From: Ruegeria sp. THAF57 | Lineage (GTDB): Bacteria; Pseudomonadota; Alphaproteobacteria; Rhodobacterales; Rhodobacteraceae | Assembly (NCBI RefSeq): GCF_903914075.1 | Contig: NZ_CAIWNQ010000006.1 | Location: 149,223 to 213,222 of the forward strand | DNA length: 64,000 nt | Direction: 5' to 3' | Shown here: positions 46,991 through 55,201 of the stretch, one piece after another | Layout of the letters: every line of letters starts with the position of its first letter | How positions within the stretch are numbered: the first letter of the stretch is position 1 | Translations under genes and position numbers: made by a program | Notes under the pieces: generated by a model | The model's database searches: none | What the model was told of the DNA's origin: nothing | Seen by the model: the letters and a program-made list of their open reading frames with translations, nothing else

Positions 46991-47701
46991 CTACTTCAGA
47001 CGTTGGACATAGGTGGCCCGATCCGGGTCGAACCACGTTTTTGAAAACTCGACCGGCTCCGGCCCCTCGGACCAGCTGAACCGCTCAATATAACCCGCCG
47101 TTTCGCCAGCGGGTTTGGTAAAGGTCTCAGGCGTCCACTTGGGCAGCGCTTGTACCGAAACGCGATCCTCGGCCCGCGTGATCCAGAAACCAAGCTGCTG
47201 CTGATAATAACGATAGAGCGAATCCGACAGCAGCGCCTGATCGACTTTTCCGGCGGAATCATCCAGCCAGATTTCCTCGACCGCGATGATTGTGTCATTC
47301 AAATAGCGCATTCGGCGCACCCGCGAGCCTTTGGCCGAGATGCCGAATTCCGGCAGATCGGCGGGCTTTTCAAGATGATCCACCGACAGGATATCGGCGC
47401 GCGGCAGGCCACCGCCTTGGGGCAGTTCCAGCCGGAACATCGCATAAACACTGTTCTGCGTCCCAGTCTCGCGGATGTAATTGCCCGAGCCTTGGATACG
47501 CTCCAACATCCCTTTTTTCTCAAGCTCAGCCAGCGATTTTCGCAGCGTCCCGACCGAGACATTCAGGTTCGCCGCCATCTCGCGCTCGGGCGGCAAACGC
47601 TCACCATCAATCAAGCGACCCGCAGCGATATCGCGGATCAAAAGCTCGGCGATCTGAACATAGATCGGCAGCGCATTGGGGTTGCGGCTGTTGGCAGTCA
47701 T
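46991..47701 (-). CDS. GntR-family regulator with UTRA domain
   Basis: 236 residues from the ATG at 47701 (a GTG at 47716 is possible). GntR winged helix LPPEREMAANLNVSVGTLRKSLAELEKKGML, then a UTRA ligand-binding domain (about 80-236) that in this family senses sugars or small acids (YLNDTIIAVEEIWL, GYIERFSWSEGPEPVEFSKTW). Divergent from the monooxygenase operon, with a perfect palindrome between them; it probably controls both directions. Confidence 0.9.
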   Translation of the reverse strand: MTANSRNPNALPIYVQIAELLIRDIAAGRLIDGERLPPEREMAANLNVSVGTLRKSLAELEKKGMLERIQGSGNYIRETGTQNSVYAMFRLELPQGGGLPRADILSVDHLEKPADLPEFGISAKGSRVRRMRYLNDTIIAVEEIWLDDSAGKVDQALLSDSLYRYYQQQLGFWITRAEDRVSVQALPKWTPETFTKPAGETAGYIERFSWSEGPEPVEFSKTWFDPDRATYVQRLK

Positions 47702-47742
47702 TTCGGGGTGCTTCACCGAGTCGCGGAAAAAATTGATACACT

Positions 47743-47758
47743 ATTGATCTACATCAAT
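47743..47758. promoter_or_regulatory. Candidate operator for the GntR regulator
   Basis: Perfect inverted repeat ATTGAT-CTAC-ATCAAT in the 107-bp gap between the GntR gene and the monooxygenase operon. It is AT-rich, 42 bp upstream of the regulator start and 50 bp upstream of the monooxygenase start. A further ATTGAT-like half (TTGATA) lies just upstream at 47733. Binding is inferred. Confidence 0.5.
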
Positions 47759-47808
47759 GTGATTGCTACGCAAGAGGAAAGTCAAAAGATGCACGGAGAA
47801 CGAATCAA

Positions 47809-48963
47809 ATGACCATCGTCCCCATCACATCCCCCGATCTGGATGCGGCCGAAGTTTCTTGGTTCGCGGCGCTGTGTTCGGATGACTATCAATTCTTGGG
47901 TGTGCCGGATGGCGATCTGCGGTCGAGTTGGGAGCATTGTTCCGGCATCGTGCGCGAGGCCGAGGCGCAGGGGTTCCGCAATATCCTGTGCCCATCTTCC
48001 TATCAGGTCGGTCAGGACACGCTGAGTTTCGTGGCGGGTTGCGCGCCGATCACCGAAAAGATCAACCTGCTGGCCGCCGTGCGCTGTGGCGAGATGCAGC
48101 CCATCATGCTGGCCCGCACCATTGCGACGCTGGATCACATGCTGCAGGGGCGGCTGACGGTGAACATCATCTCATCCGATTTCCCTGGCGAAAAAGCCGA
48201 CAGCGCGTTCCGCTATCAACGCTCGCGCGAGGTAGTCGAGATTCTCAAGCAAGCGTGGACACAGGATGAAATCAACAACGCGGGCGAGGTCTATAACTTC
48301 TCGGGCCTGACCACTGATCCAGCCAAACCCTATCAGACCGGCGGTCCGCTTCTGTACTTCGGCGGGTATTCTCCGTCGGCGCTGGACCTGTGTGGCGAAC
48401 ATTGCGACGTCTACCTGATGTGGCCCGAAACCAAAGATCAACTGGCCGAGCGGATGAAGGCTGTCCACGCGGTTGCAGAAAACTATGACCGCACACTGGA
48501 TTACGGCCTGCGCGTGCACATGATCGTCCGCGATACTGAGGCCGAAGCGCAGGAATATGCGGATTACATCGTCTCGAAACTGGACGACGAATATGGTCGT
48601 GCGATCCGGGAACGGGCGCTGGACGCGACGTCTTTGGGCGTCGCGCATCAGGCTAAGAACCGCGATCTGGCGGATGAATATGGCTATGTCGAACCCGGTC
48701 TTTGGACAGGCGTCGGCCGCGCGCGATCCGGCTGCGGTGCAGCGCTTGTCGGGTCAACCGATCAGGTCATGACCAAGATCGAGGAATATCAGAAGATGGG
48801 CATCCGCGCTTTCATCTTCTCGGGCTACCCGCACATGGATGAGGCAAAGCACTTTGGTGCCCGTGTCATGCCCAACCTGAAAACCTGTTCGCTGCCCGAA
48901 GCCTATGGGCGCGTACCTGCAACCACCCCGGCCACTCCGCTGGGCAACGGAGTTCGTCGCTAA
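47809..48963 (+). CDS. SsuD-like FMNH2-dependent monooxygenase (LLM class); candidate sulfoquinovose monooxygenase
   Basis: 384 residues of the bacterial luciferase-like (TIM barrel) family, closest in style to alkanesulfonate monooxygenase SsuD: the block LLYFGGYSPSALDLCGEHCDVYLMW and the early LDHMLQGRLTVNIISSDFPGE match. Such enzymes split C-S bonds with FMNH2 and O2, releasing sulfite and an aldehyde. It is followed by an aldo/keto reductase (next start overlaps by one base) and a flavin reductase: the set known as SmoC-SmoB-SmoA for sulfoquinovose. Strong GGAG upstream. The exact sulfonate is not proven. Confidence 0.85.
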   Translation: MTIVPITSPDLDAAEVSWFAALCSDDYQFLGVPDGDLRSSWEHCSGIVREAEAQGFRNILCPSSYQVGQDTLSFVAGCAPITEKINLLAAVRCGEMQPIMLARTIATLDHMLQGRLTVNIISSDFPGEKADSAFRYQRSREVVEILKQAWTQDEINNAGEVYNFSGLTTDPAKPYQTGGPLLYFGGYSPSALDLCGEHCDVYLMWPETKDQLAERMKAVHAVAENYDRTLDYGLRVHMIVRDTEAEAQEYADYIVSKLDDEYGRAIRERALDATSLGVAHQAKNRDLADEYGYVEPGLWTGVGRARSGCGAALVGSTDQVMTKIEEYQKMGIRAFIFSGYPHMDEAKHFGARVMPNLKTCSLPEAYGRVPATTPATPLGNGVRR

Positions 48964-49853
48964 TGCAACGTGTAAAACTATCCAACACGCTGGAAATGAG
49001 CCGCCTAGTCTATGGCATGTGGCGGCTGGGCGATGACAGCGATACCTCGGCTTCTCATGTCGAGGCCAAGATTCAAGCCTGCCTGGATCAGGGCATTACC
49101 AGTTTCGATCAGGCGGATATCTATGGCGATTACGGGGCCGAGGCGGTACTGGGTAACGCCCTGCGCGCCAATCCCGCGCTGCGCGCGAAGATGGAGATCG
49201 TCACCAAGTGCGATATCGTGGCACCGATCGGGCGATACTCGGACGCGAAGGTCAAATACTATGACACCTCGCGCGCCCATATTCTGAAATCGGTCGAGAC
49301 TTCTCTGACCGAGATGGCGATCGACCATATCGACCTGCTGCTGATCCACCGACCCGATCCGTTCATGGACCATCACGAAACCGGTGCCGCGCTGGACGAA
49401 GTGGTTGCCAGTGGCAAGGTCCGCGCGGTTGGTGTGTCGAATTTCCGACCTTGGGACTGGACCCTACTACAATCGGCGATGAATACACCGCTGGTCACCA
49501 ATCAGATCGAAATTTCTCTGGGCGAGATCAGCCCATTTACCAATGGCGATCTGGCCTTTCACCAGCAGCATGGTCAGCCCGTGATGGCGTGGTCGCCGCT
49601 GGGAGGCGGGATGTTGATGGCCGGAAACCCACCTGTTGGGATAGTCGCGGATGAGATCGCTGCTGAATTCGGCGTGGACCGCGCGGCGGTGGCTGTTGCG
49701 TTCCTGTTGGCGCACCCCGCAGGCATCCTTCCGGTGATGGGCACCAACAATCTGACGCGGGTTAAGACCATCTCGGACGCATTGAAAGTCAATCTGGATC
49801 GCGAAAGCTGGTTCCGCCTGTACGAGGCGGCGCTGGGGCATGAGGTACCATGA
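48963..49853 (+). CDS. Aldo/keto reductase, SmoB/YdhF-like
   Basis: 296-residue TIM-barrel NADPH oxidoreductase. Catalytic tetrad: D in FDQADIYGDYGAE with Y, K in IVTKCDIVAP, H in LLLIHRPDP. GVSNFRPWD and QIEISL follow, and the NADP-binding C-terminal MGTNNLTRVK. N-terminus LSNTLEMSRLVYGMWR is typical of the YdhF group. If the cluster is a sulfo-SMO route, this would reduce 6-oxo-glucose to glucose after desulfonation. It overlaps the monooxygenase stop by one base and the flavin reductase start by 4 bp. Confidence 0.9.
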   Translation: MQRVKLSNTLEMSRLVYGMWRLGDDSDTSASHVEAKIQACLDQGITSFDQADIYGDYGAEAVLGNALRANPALRAKMEIVTKCDIVAPIGRYSDAKVKYYDTSRAHILKSVETSLTEMAIDHIDLLLIHRPDPFMDHHETGAALDEVVASGKVRAVGVSNFRPWDWTLLQSAMNTPLVTNQIEISLGEISPFTNGDLAFHQQHGQPVMAWSPLGGGMLMAGNPPVGIVADEIAAEFGVDRAAVAVAFLLAHPAGILPVMGTNNLTRVKTISDALKVNLDRESWFRLYEAALGHEVP

Positions 49854-50368
49854 TGAATGCAATCTCAAAGGACATGACCCACACATTCGTCCCGCACAAG
49901 GACGACACCCGCACGTTGCGGGACGCCTTTGGACGGTTCGCCACTGGCGTCACGATCGTCACCTGCAACAGCGATGACGGCCCGGTCTGCATCACGGCGA
50001 ACAGCTTTTCATCCCTGTCGCTGGACCCGCCGCTGATCATGTGGGCCGGTGACCGCAACTCGCGCCGGTTCCCCTATTTCCACAAGGCACGCCATTTCAG
50101 TGTGCACGTGCTATCGTCGGAACAGGCCGAGCTATGTTTTGGATGCTCGAAAGACGCGTTTGCGCTGCGGGATATTGACCACGACTGGTGCGGGAACGGA
50201 ACACCACTGCTGCCGGATTGTCTGGCGCGGTTCGAATGCGAACAGCATGCCTATCACGACGCAGGCGACCATGTGATCGTCGTGGGCAAAGTTCTCAAGG
50301 TCAGCATGGCGGATGGAGACGCGCTGACCTTCTATGCCGGGAAACTCGGCCAATTCGCGCAGCACTAA
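49850..50368 (+). CDS. Flavin reductase domain protein, FMN reductase partner of the monooxygenase; SmoA-like
   Basis: 172 residues of the flavin_reductase-like family: RDAFGRFATGVTIVTC, then ITANSFSSLSLDPPLIMW, the FMN-binding Ser/Thr block, and a His-x4-8-Asp C-terminal pattern (YHDAGDHVIVVGKV). It would supply FMNH2 to the two-component monooxygenase encoded two genes upstream. ATG at 49850 overlaps the AKR stop; ATG at 49853 is equally possible. Confidence 0.9.
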   Translation: MMNAISKDMTHTFVPHKDDTRTLRDAFGRFATGVTIVTCNSDDGPVCITANSFSSLSLDPPLIMWAGDRNSRRFPYFHKARHFSVHVLSSEQAELCFGCSKDAFALRDIDHDWCGNGTPLLPDCLARFECEQHAYHDAGDHVIVVGKVLKVSMADGDALTFYAGKLGQFAQH

Positions 50369-50421
50369 GCGCGATCTGACGACCGCGGGGCAAATCTGCG
50401 GCTGAACAAGGGAGGATCCGC

Positions 50422-51009
50422 ATGGGCGGACTGGCAACGGCGCTTGCGCCGATTGCATTCGTGAACGAAACCGTGCTGCGTTTTGGCCGCGCGGTTGGCA
50501 TTGTTGCGATTGCATTAATGGTGATCGCAATTCTGATTCAGGTATTCTTCCGATACGTTCTGGGCAACGCCCTGCCCTGGCCGGATGAAGCCGCGCGGTT
50601 CTGTATGTTATGGATGACCGGGTTGATGGCCCCCACTGCGTTCCGGCGTGGCGGGTTCGTTGCAATCGACATGGTGCCCATGATGCTGCCGCGTGTGCTG
50701 GGGCAGTTGCTGACCTTGTTTTTGCTGATCGTCTCGCTGGCCGTTTTGTTGGTGGCGGTAAATATCGGCTGGTCCGAAGTGACCGGCTTTGGCGGCAAGT
50801 TCGCGACGGCCGCGCTGTATATCCCCACCTCCTTCGGGTTCGATGAATGGTACCGCGTCCCGCGTAGCTGGATGATGGCCTCGCTGCTGGTTGGGGTGAT
50901 CTTGTTGATCGCAGTGAATATCGAGCTGATCCTGCGGGCCATCGTGACTCTGATGGGGGGCGGAGACCTGTTGCCCGAAATTGCAGATGCACCTGTGGGG
51001 GCTGAATAG
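50422..51009 (+). CDS. TRAP transporter small permease (DctQ type)
   Basis: 195 residues with four hydrophobic helices (AVGIVAIALMVIAILIQVFFRYVLG; ARFCMLWMTGLMAPTAFR; LGQLLTLFLLIVSLAVLLVAVNI; SWMMASLLVGVILLIAVNIELIL). LPWPDEAARFCMLWMT is the DctQ signature. Start at 50422 has GGAGG before it. It directly abuts the large permease, 0 bp between stop and start. Part of a Q-M-P TRAP system following the monooxygenase trio by 53 bp. Confidence 0.92.
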   Translation: MGGLATALAPIAFVNETVLRFGRAVGIVAIALMVIAILIQVFFRYVLGNALPWPDEAARFCMLWMTGLMAPTAFRRGGFVAIDMVPMMLPRVLGQLLTLFLLIVSLAVLLVAVNIGWSEVTGFGGKFATAALYIPTSFGFDEWYRVPRSWMMASLLVGVILLIAVNIELILRAIVTLMGGGDLLPEIADAPVGAE

Positions 51010-52299
51010 ATGCTGATCTGGTTCCTCCCCACCTTCCTGATTTTTCTGATGATCGGCCTGCCGGTCTTTTTCGCCCTTCTGGCCGCGCCCGGTATTCTGT
51101 TGTGGCTGAACGGCCAGACCAATGACATCACGTTGCTGTATCGCAATGTCTACAACGGCATGGACAGCTTCCCGCTGATGGCGATCCCCTTTTTTATGCT
51201 GGCCGGAGAGTTGATGAACCGCGGCGGCATCACCATCCGTCTGGTCGAGTTCTCTCAGGCATTGATGGGTCACTTCCGGGGTGGTCTGGCCCATGTGAAT
51301 GTTCTGAGTTCGATCCTGTTCGCTGGCCTCTCGGGGTCGGCGGTGGCCGATACCTCGGCACTGGGGTCGATGCTGATTCCGGCGATGGAGAAACAGGGTT
51401 ATACCCGCCGCTTCGCTGCCGCTATCACAGCGGCCAGTTCGGTGATCGGGCCAATCATTCCACCCTCGGGCATCATGATCATCTACGCTTATGTCATGGG
51501 CGAAAGCGTGGCAGCCCTGTTTCTTGCAGGCATCGTGCCCGGCGTGATGGTCGGCGTCGGTCTGATGCTGATGATCAAGGTGATGGCCGACAAATACGAC
51601 TTCCCTGTCGCCAGCCGCAAATACACGTGGCCCGAGCGTCGTCAGGCCAGCCTCAAGGCGTTCTTTCCGCTGCTGACACCCGTTATCATTCTGGGCGGCA
51701 TCCTCGGCGGCATCTTCACCCCGACCGAGGCCGCTGCGGTCGCTGTAGGCTATGCATTCATCATCGGGTTCTTTGTCCTGCGCACGCTCACCCTGAAAGA
51801 AGTGCCCGAGATCCTCAGCAATGCGGGCCTGACCTCGGCGGTCGTCTTGCTGCTGGTCGGTGCCGCGATGGCGTTCAAGACGGTTGTCAGCCTCAGCCAT
51901 GCGCCGGAACAACTGGCAGCGCTGATCCTTGGCCTGTCGGAAAACCCGCTGATCCTGCTGTTCCTGATCAACTTGCTGCTGTTTGTCGTCGGCATGTTTC
52001 TGGACGCAGGCCCGGCGATCATCATCCTTGGCCCCATCCTTGCGCCCATCTTTACCAGCCTTGGTGTGGACCCAATCCACTTTGCCATTATCATGAGCGT
52101 CAACCTGACCGTCGGTCTGGCCACGCCACCCATGGGGCTGGTGCTGTTCGTGGCCGCTGCCGTGTCGCGCGAAAAGGTCGAAACCATCGCCAAGGCGATC
52201 CTGCCGTTTCTGGCTGTCGAAATCATAGTGATCTTCCTGATCACCTATGTCCCCGCACTATCCATGACGATCCCGAGGATAACGGGATTTGCAAACTGA
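51010..52299 (+). CDS. TRAP transporter large permease (DctM type)
   Basis: 429 residues with about 12 hydrophobic segments. Characteristic blocks: MAIPFFMLAGELMNRGGIT, LSSILFAGLSGSAVADTSALGSMLIPAM, PPSGIMIIYAY, and in the second repeat IFTPTEAAAVAVGYAF, VNLTVGLATPPMGL. It is the secondary, sodium-type carrier subunit. It sits between the Q and P genes. Confidence 0.95.
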   Translation: MLIWFLPTFLIFLMIGLPVFFALLAAPGILLWLNGQTNDITLLYRNVYNGMDSFPLMAIPFFMLAGELMNRGGITIRLVEFSQALMGHFRGGLAHVNVLSSILFAGLSGSAVADTSALGSMLIPAMEKQGYTRRFAAAITAASSVIGPIIPPSGIMIIYAYVMGESVAALFLAGIVPGVMVGVGLMLMIKVMADKYDFPVASRKYTWPERRQASLKAFFPLLTPVIILGGILGGIFTPTEAAAVAVGYAFIIGFFVLRTLTLKEVPEILSNAGLTSAVVLLLVGAAMAFKTVVSLSHAPEQLAALILGLSENPLILLFLINLLLFVVGMFLDAGPAIIILGPILAPIFTSLGVDPIHFAIIMSVNLTVGLATPPMGLVLFVAAAVSREKVETIAKAILPFLAVEIIVIFLITYVPALSMTIPRITGFAN

Positions 52300-52324
52300 A
52301 CTGAGTATCACAGGGAGGAAACGA

Positions 52325-53386
52325 ATGCTCAGAAGATTTATCAGAACCGCCGCGGTGGCCACCTCGGTGTTGGCCGCATCCGCACTTGCCGCCACAGCCG
52401 CAGACTACACCCTGCGCGCCACCGCGAACTCGAATGAAAATGACGAAGACTATGACGGTCTGATCGTCTTCAAAAACTATGTCGAAGCCGCATCGAACGG
52501 CGCGATTGAAGTCGAGTTGTTCATTGGTACTCAGCTGTGCTCGAACGGGGCTGAATGTCTGCAGGGCGTGGCAGATGGCACCATCGACATCTACATCTCA
52601 ACCTCAGGCGGCGCGTCGGGCATCTTCCCCTATGTTCAGGTACTGGACCTGCCTTACCTGATGGCGGATGACCGCGTGGCCGAACACGTGCTGTCCGGCG
52701 ATTTCACACGCAAAATGCGCGAAATGGCCCTTGAGGATTCCGGTGGCGCGATCCGCCTGATGACCATCGGCAACACCGGAGGCTGGCGCAACTTTGCCAA
52801 CACGCAGCGTAGGATTGCTGAACCAGCCGATATGGAAGGTCTGAAAATCCGCACGGTGGTCGCGGACCTGCCGCAGGAACTGGTTAAGGCGTTGGGTGCG
52901 TCGCCCACACCGATCCCGTGGCCAGAATTGTTCACCAGCTTCCAGACCGGCGTGGTTGAAGGGTCGAAAAACGGCATCACTGACATCATGGGGATGAAAT
53001 TCCCCGATGCAGGTCTGCAATACGTCACTCTGGACGGCCACGCCTATATGGGCGCGCTGTGGTGGATGAACAACGCCAAGTTCCAAGAGATGCCCGAGGA
53101 CCTGCGCCGCGTCGTGGTCGATGGGTTCTATGCGCTGCAACAGGCGACCTTTGCCTCGCCCAAGCGTAAGTCGATCCAGGCCTATGAGGATTTCGTCGCC
53201 GGTGGCGGTGACCTCTATGTCCCGACGCCCGAACAGAAGGCCGCCTTCAAAGAGGCCGCAACCCCTGTCTATGAGTGGTTCCAGACCAATGTGGGCCGTG
53301 GGGATGAGGTGTTCAACGCGCTGACCGAGGCAGTCGCCGAGGCAGAGGCCGACATCAACGCCTCACGCGATGCGGACCTGAACTAA
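52325..53386 (+). CDS. TRAP transporter substrate-binding protein (DctP type)
   Basis: 353 residues with a Sec signal (FIRTAAVATSVLAASALAATAA). DctP family blocks: LFIGTQLCSNGAECLQGVADGTIDI, VQVLDLPYLM, DMEGLKIRTV, and GASPTPIPWPELFTSFQTGVVEG, in which the Arg in KIRT usually binds a carboxylate or other anion (a sulfonate would also fit). ATG at 52325 has AGGGAGG upstream. Last gene of the cluster. The ligand is unknown. Confidence 0.93.
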   Translation: MLRRFIRTAAVATSVLAASALAATAADYTLRATANSNENDEDYDGLIVFKNYVEAASNGAIEVELFIGTQLCSNGAECLQGVADGTIDIYISTSGGASGIFPYVQVLDLPYLMADDRVAEHVLSGDFTRKMREMALEDSGGAIRLMTIGNTGGWRNFANTQRRIAEPADMEGLKIRTVVADLPQELVKALGASPTPIPWPELFTSFQTGVVEGSKNGITDIMGMKFPDAGLQYVTLDGHAYMGALWWMNNAKFQEMPEDLRRVVVDGFYALQQATFASPKRKSIQAYEDFVAGGGDLYVPTPEQKAAFKEAATPVYEWFQTNVGRGDEVFNALTEAVAEAEADINASRDADLN

Positions 53387-53417
53387 GCGAAATGGGCCGG
53401 GCGTTGGCGTCCGGCCC

Positions 53418-53888
53418 CTACCGAAACGGGTACATCCACCCTTTGTAGTCATTTACCAAAACATGCGCCCTTTCGATCTGCTCCGGCGACATTTTCTTGA
53501 CCACTTCCTCAAGGCTGATCGCCGCGTCGGGATCGCCGCCAATGGCGCTGAGCGTGTACCACATATAGGCCCTAACCAGATCGGGCGCGGGCATTCCCAG
53601 ACCCAGTTCGTAATACCAGCCGATACCCGATTGGGCCCCCGGATGCCCCTTCATCGAGGCGCGCAGATACCATTCAAACGCGCGTTCGTAATCCTGTTCG
53701 ACCCCCAGCCCAAGGCCGTACATGACGCCGATCAACTCCTCGGCCTCGGCATTACCGGACCGGGCCGCTGGCAGCAGTTCTTCGCGCGCGGCTTCAAATT
53801 CACCGGCTTCCATCATGTCACGAGCCTGTTCCAACTCGGCCAACGCCGGGGATGCAAAAAGACAAAGGGCAAATACAAGCTGGCGCAT
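53418..53888 (-). CDS. Sel1-repeat periplasmic protein
   Basis: 156 residues with a signal peptide (MRQLVFALCLFASPALA) and Sel1/TPR-like helical repeats: AAREELLPAARSGNAEAEELIGVMYGLGLGVEQDYERAFEWYLRASMKGHPGAQSGIG is the repeat pattern, written here across positions about 35-95 (the repeats are GxxxAxxxLGxxY-like). ATG at 53888, with AAGGAAG upstream. Its start region overlaps the expected start of the divergent peroxidase gene. Confidence 0.82.
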   Translation of the reverse strand: MRQLVFALCLFASPALAELEQARDMMEAGEFEAAREELLPAARSGNAEAEELIGVMYGLGLGVEQDYERAFEWYLRASMKGHPGAQSGIGWYYELGLGMPAPDLVRAYMWYTLSAIGGDPDAAISLEEVVKKMSPEQIERAHVLVNDYKGWMYPFR

Positions 53889-55172
53889 GGGGTTTTCTTC
53901 CTTTTCGTCAATGCAGCGACAGCGCAGGACTTGCCGCGCCCGCTGACCGATGATGACTTTATCCTCTTTGATAGGGAACAGGCTGCAATCGGTCATCAAC
54001 TGTTTTACGACCCCATCTTGTCAGGCAACCAGAACATATCCTGCGCCCATTGCCACCACCCGGATTTCGGTACATCCGATGGGTTGTCTTTGGGCATAGG
54101 CGAAGGCGGGCAAGGGTTGGGACCGGATCGCACGCCCGGCACCGGGACGGACAAAATCCGCAAACGTATCCCGCGTAATTCACCGGGTCTTTGGAACCTT
54201 GGAGCGAAAGAAATTCACACGGTCTTCCACGATGGCCGCCTGAGTGTCTCGGATGTCTACGGCAACGGCTTCAACTCACCCGCGCAGGAATGGATGCCTG
54301 AAGGGTTGAACTCATTACTGGCCGCGCAAGCGCTATTTCCGCTGACCTCGCAATTCGAAATGGCCGGAAATGTCGGCGAGAATCAGGTGACCGGGGCGGT
54401 TGCTGACCGGATTGATCTGGGCTGGCCGATCCTTGCCAAACGCGTGCGCACCGATCCGCGCTACGGCCCTGCGATGGTCGCCGCCTTTGATGAGGTCAAC
54501 ACGACCGAGGACATCACAATAACCCAGATCGCCAACGCGCTGGCCGCGTTCATGGCCGTTGAGTGGCGCAGCACGGACAGCCCGTTCGATCACTATCTTG
54601 CGGGCGACGCCAACGCCCTGACACATGCCCAAAAGGACGGGATGGGCTTGTTCTATGGCAAGGCCCAATGTTCCACCTGCCACTCCGGTCCGTTGATGTC
54701 AGATCAGAAGTTCCACGCGCTGGCCTTGCCGCCCTTTGGTCCGGGACGCACCCGGCAATGGGACCCCTATGTGCGCGACGTCGGGCGCATGGGTGAAAGC
54801 GACCGGCTGGAGGACGCCTACCGCTTTCGCACACCGATGCTGCGCAACGTGGCTCTGACCGCGCCTTATGGACATAACGGGGCCTTTCCCGATCTCGAAA
54901 GCATGATCCGCCATCACCTGAACCCGAAACGCAGCCTGTCACAATGGAGCCGTGACATGGCTGCATTGCCCGAGGTTCCGTGGTTGCACAAAGCCGATTT
55001 CGTTGTCTGGGACGACCGGTTCGAGATGGAACGTCAGCGCCGCAAGATCGACATCACACCGCTTACACTGACGGACGCGGACATCCAAAACCTTGTGGCG
55101 TTTCTGAACGCGCTGACCGGGTCGAGCGTGGACACGCCACCATTCGGCGTGCCCGACAATTTCCAACCCTAA
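53880..55172 (+). CDS. Di-haem cytochrome c peroxidase (CCP/MauG family), 5' end unresolved
   Basis: About 430 residues, periplasmic. Two haem-binding motifs, CAHCH (about 54040) and CSTCH (about 54670), separated by the family's usual 200 residues; RTPMLRNVALTAPYGHNGAFPDLESM is the conserved C-terminal block. A signal-like tail (LFVNAATAQD) ends just before 53930, but no ATG, GTG or TTG lies in frame between about 53650 and 53931; the frame stays open upstream into antisense of the Sel1 gene. I give the CTG at 53880 as a placeholder. Either the start is unusual or the 5' end is damaged. Confidence 0.75.
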   Translation: MAHGVFFLFVNAATAQDLPRPLTDDDFILFDREQAAIGHQLFYDPILSGNQNISCAHCHHPDFGTSDGLSLGIGEGGQGLGPDRTPGTGTDKIRKRIPRNSPGLWNLGAKEIHTVFHDGRLSVSDVYGNGFNSPAQEWMPEGLNSLLAAQALFPLTSQFEMAGNVGENQVTGAVADRIDLGWPILAKRVRTDPRYGPAMVAAFDEVNTTEDITITQIANALAAFMAVEWRSTDSPFDHYLAGDANALTHAQKDGMGLFYGKAQCSTCHSGPLMSDQKFHALALPPFGPGRTRQWDPYVRDVGRMGESDRLEDAYRFRTPMLRNVALTAPYGHNGAFPDLESMIRHHLNPKRSLSQWSRDMAALPEVPWLHKADFVVWDDRFEMERQRRKIDITPLTLTDADIQNLVAFLNALTGSSVDTPPFGVPDNFQP

Positions 55173-55176
55173 GAAA

Positions 55177-55197
55177 AACCCCGCACGTGGCGGGGTT
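55177..55197. terminator. Bidirectional terminator between peroxidase gene and gcvP
   Basis: An 8-bp perfect stem AACCCCGC/GCGGGGTT with a 5-nt loop. On the minus strand it is followed by TTTCTTAG; on the plus strand by CTTGTT. It lies between convergent stops 30 bp apart. Confidence 0.82.
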
Positions 55198-55201
55198 CTT
55201 G

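Noticed and set aside
50608..52080. A 490-residue minus-strand open frame rich in Asp, Gln and His
   Set aside because: It is antisense to the TRAP permease genes; the composition is that of reversed membrane-protein codons.
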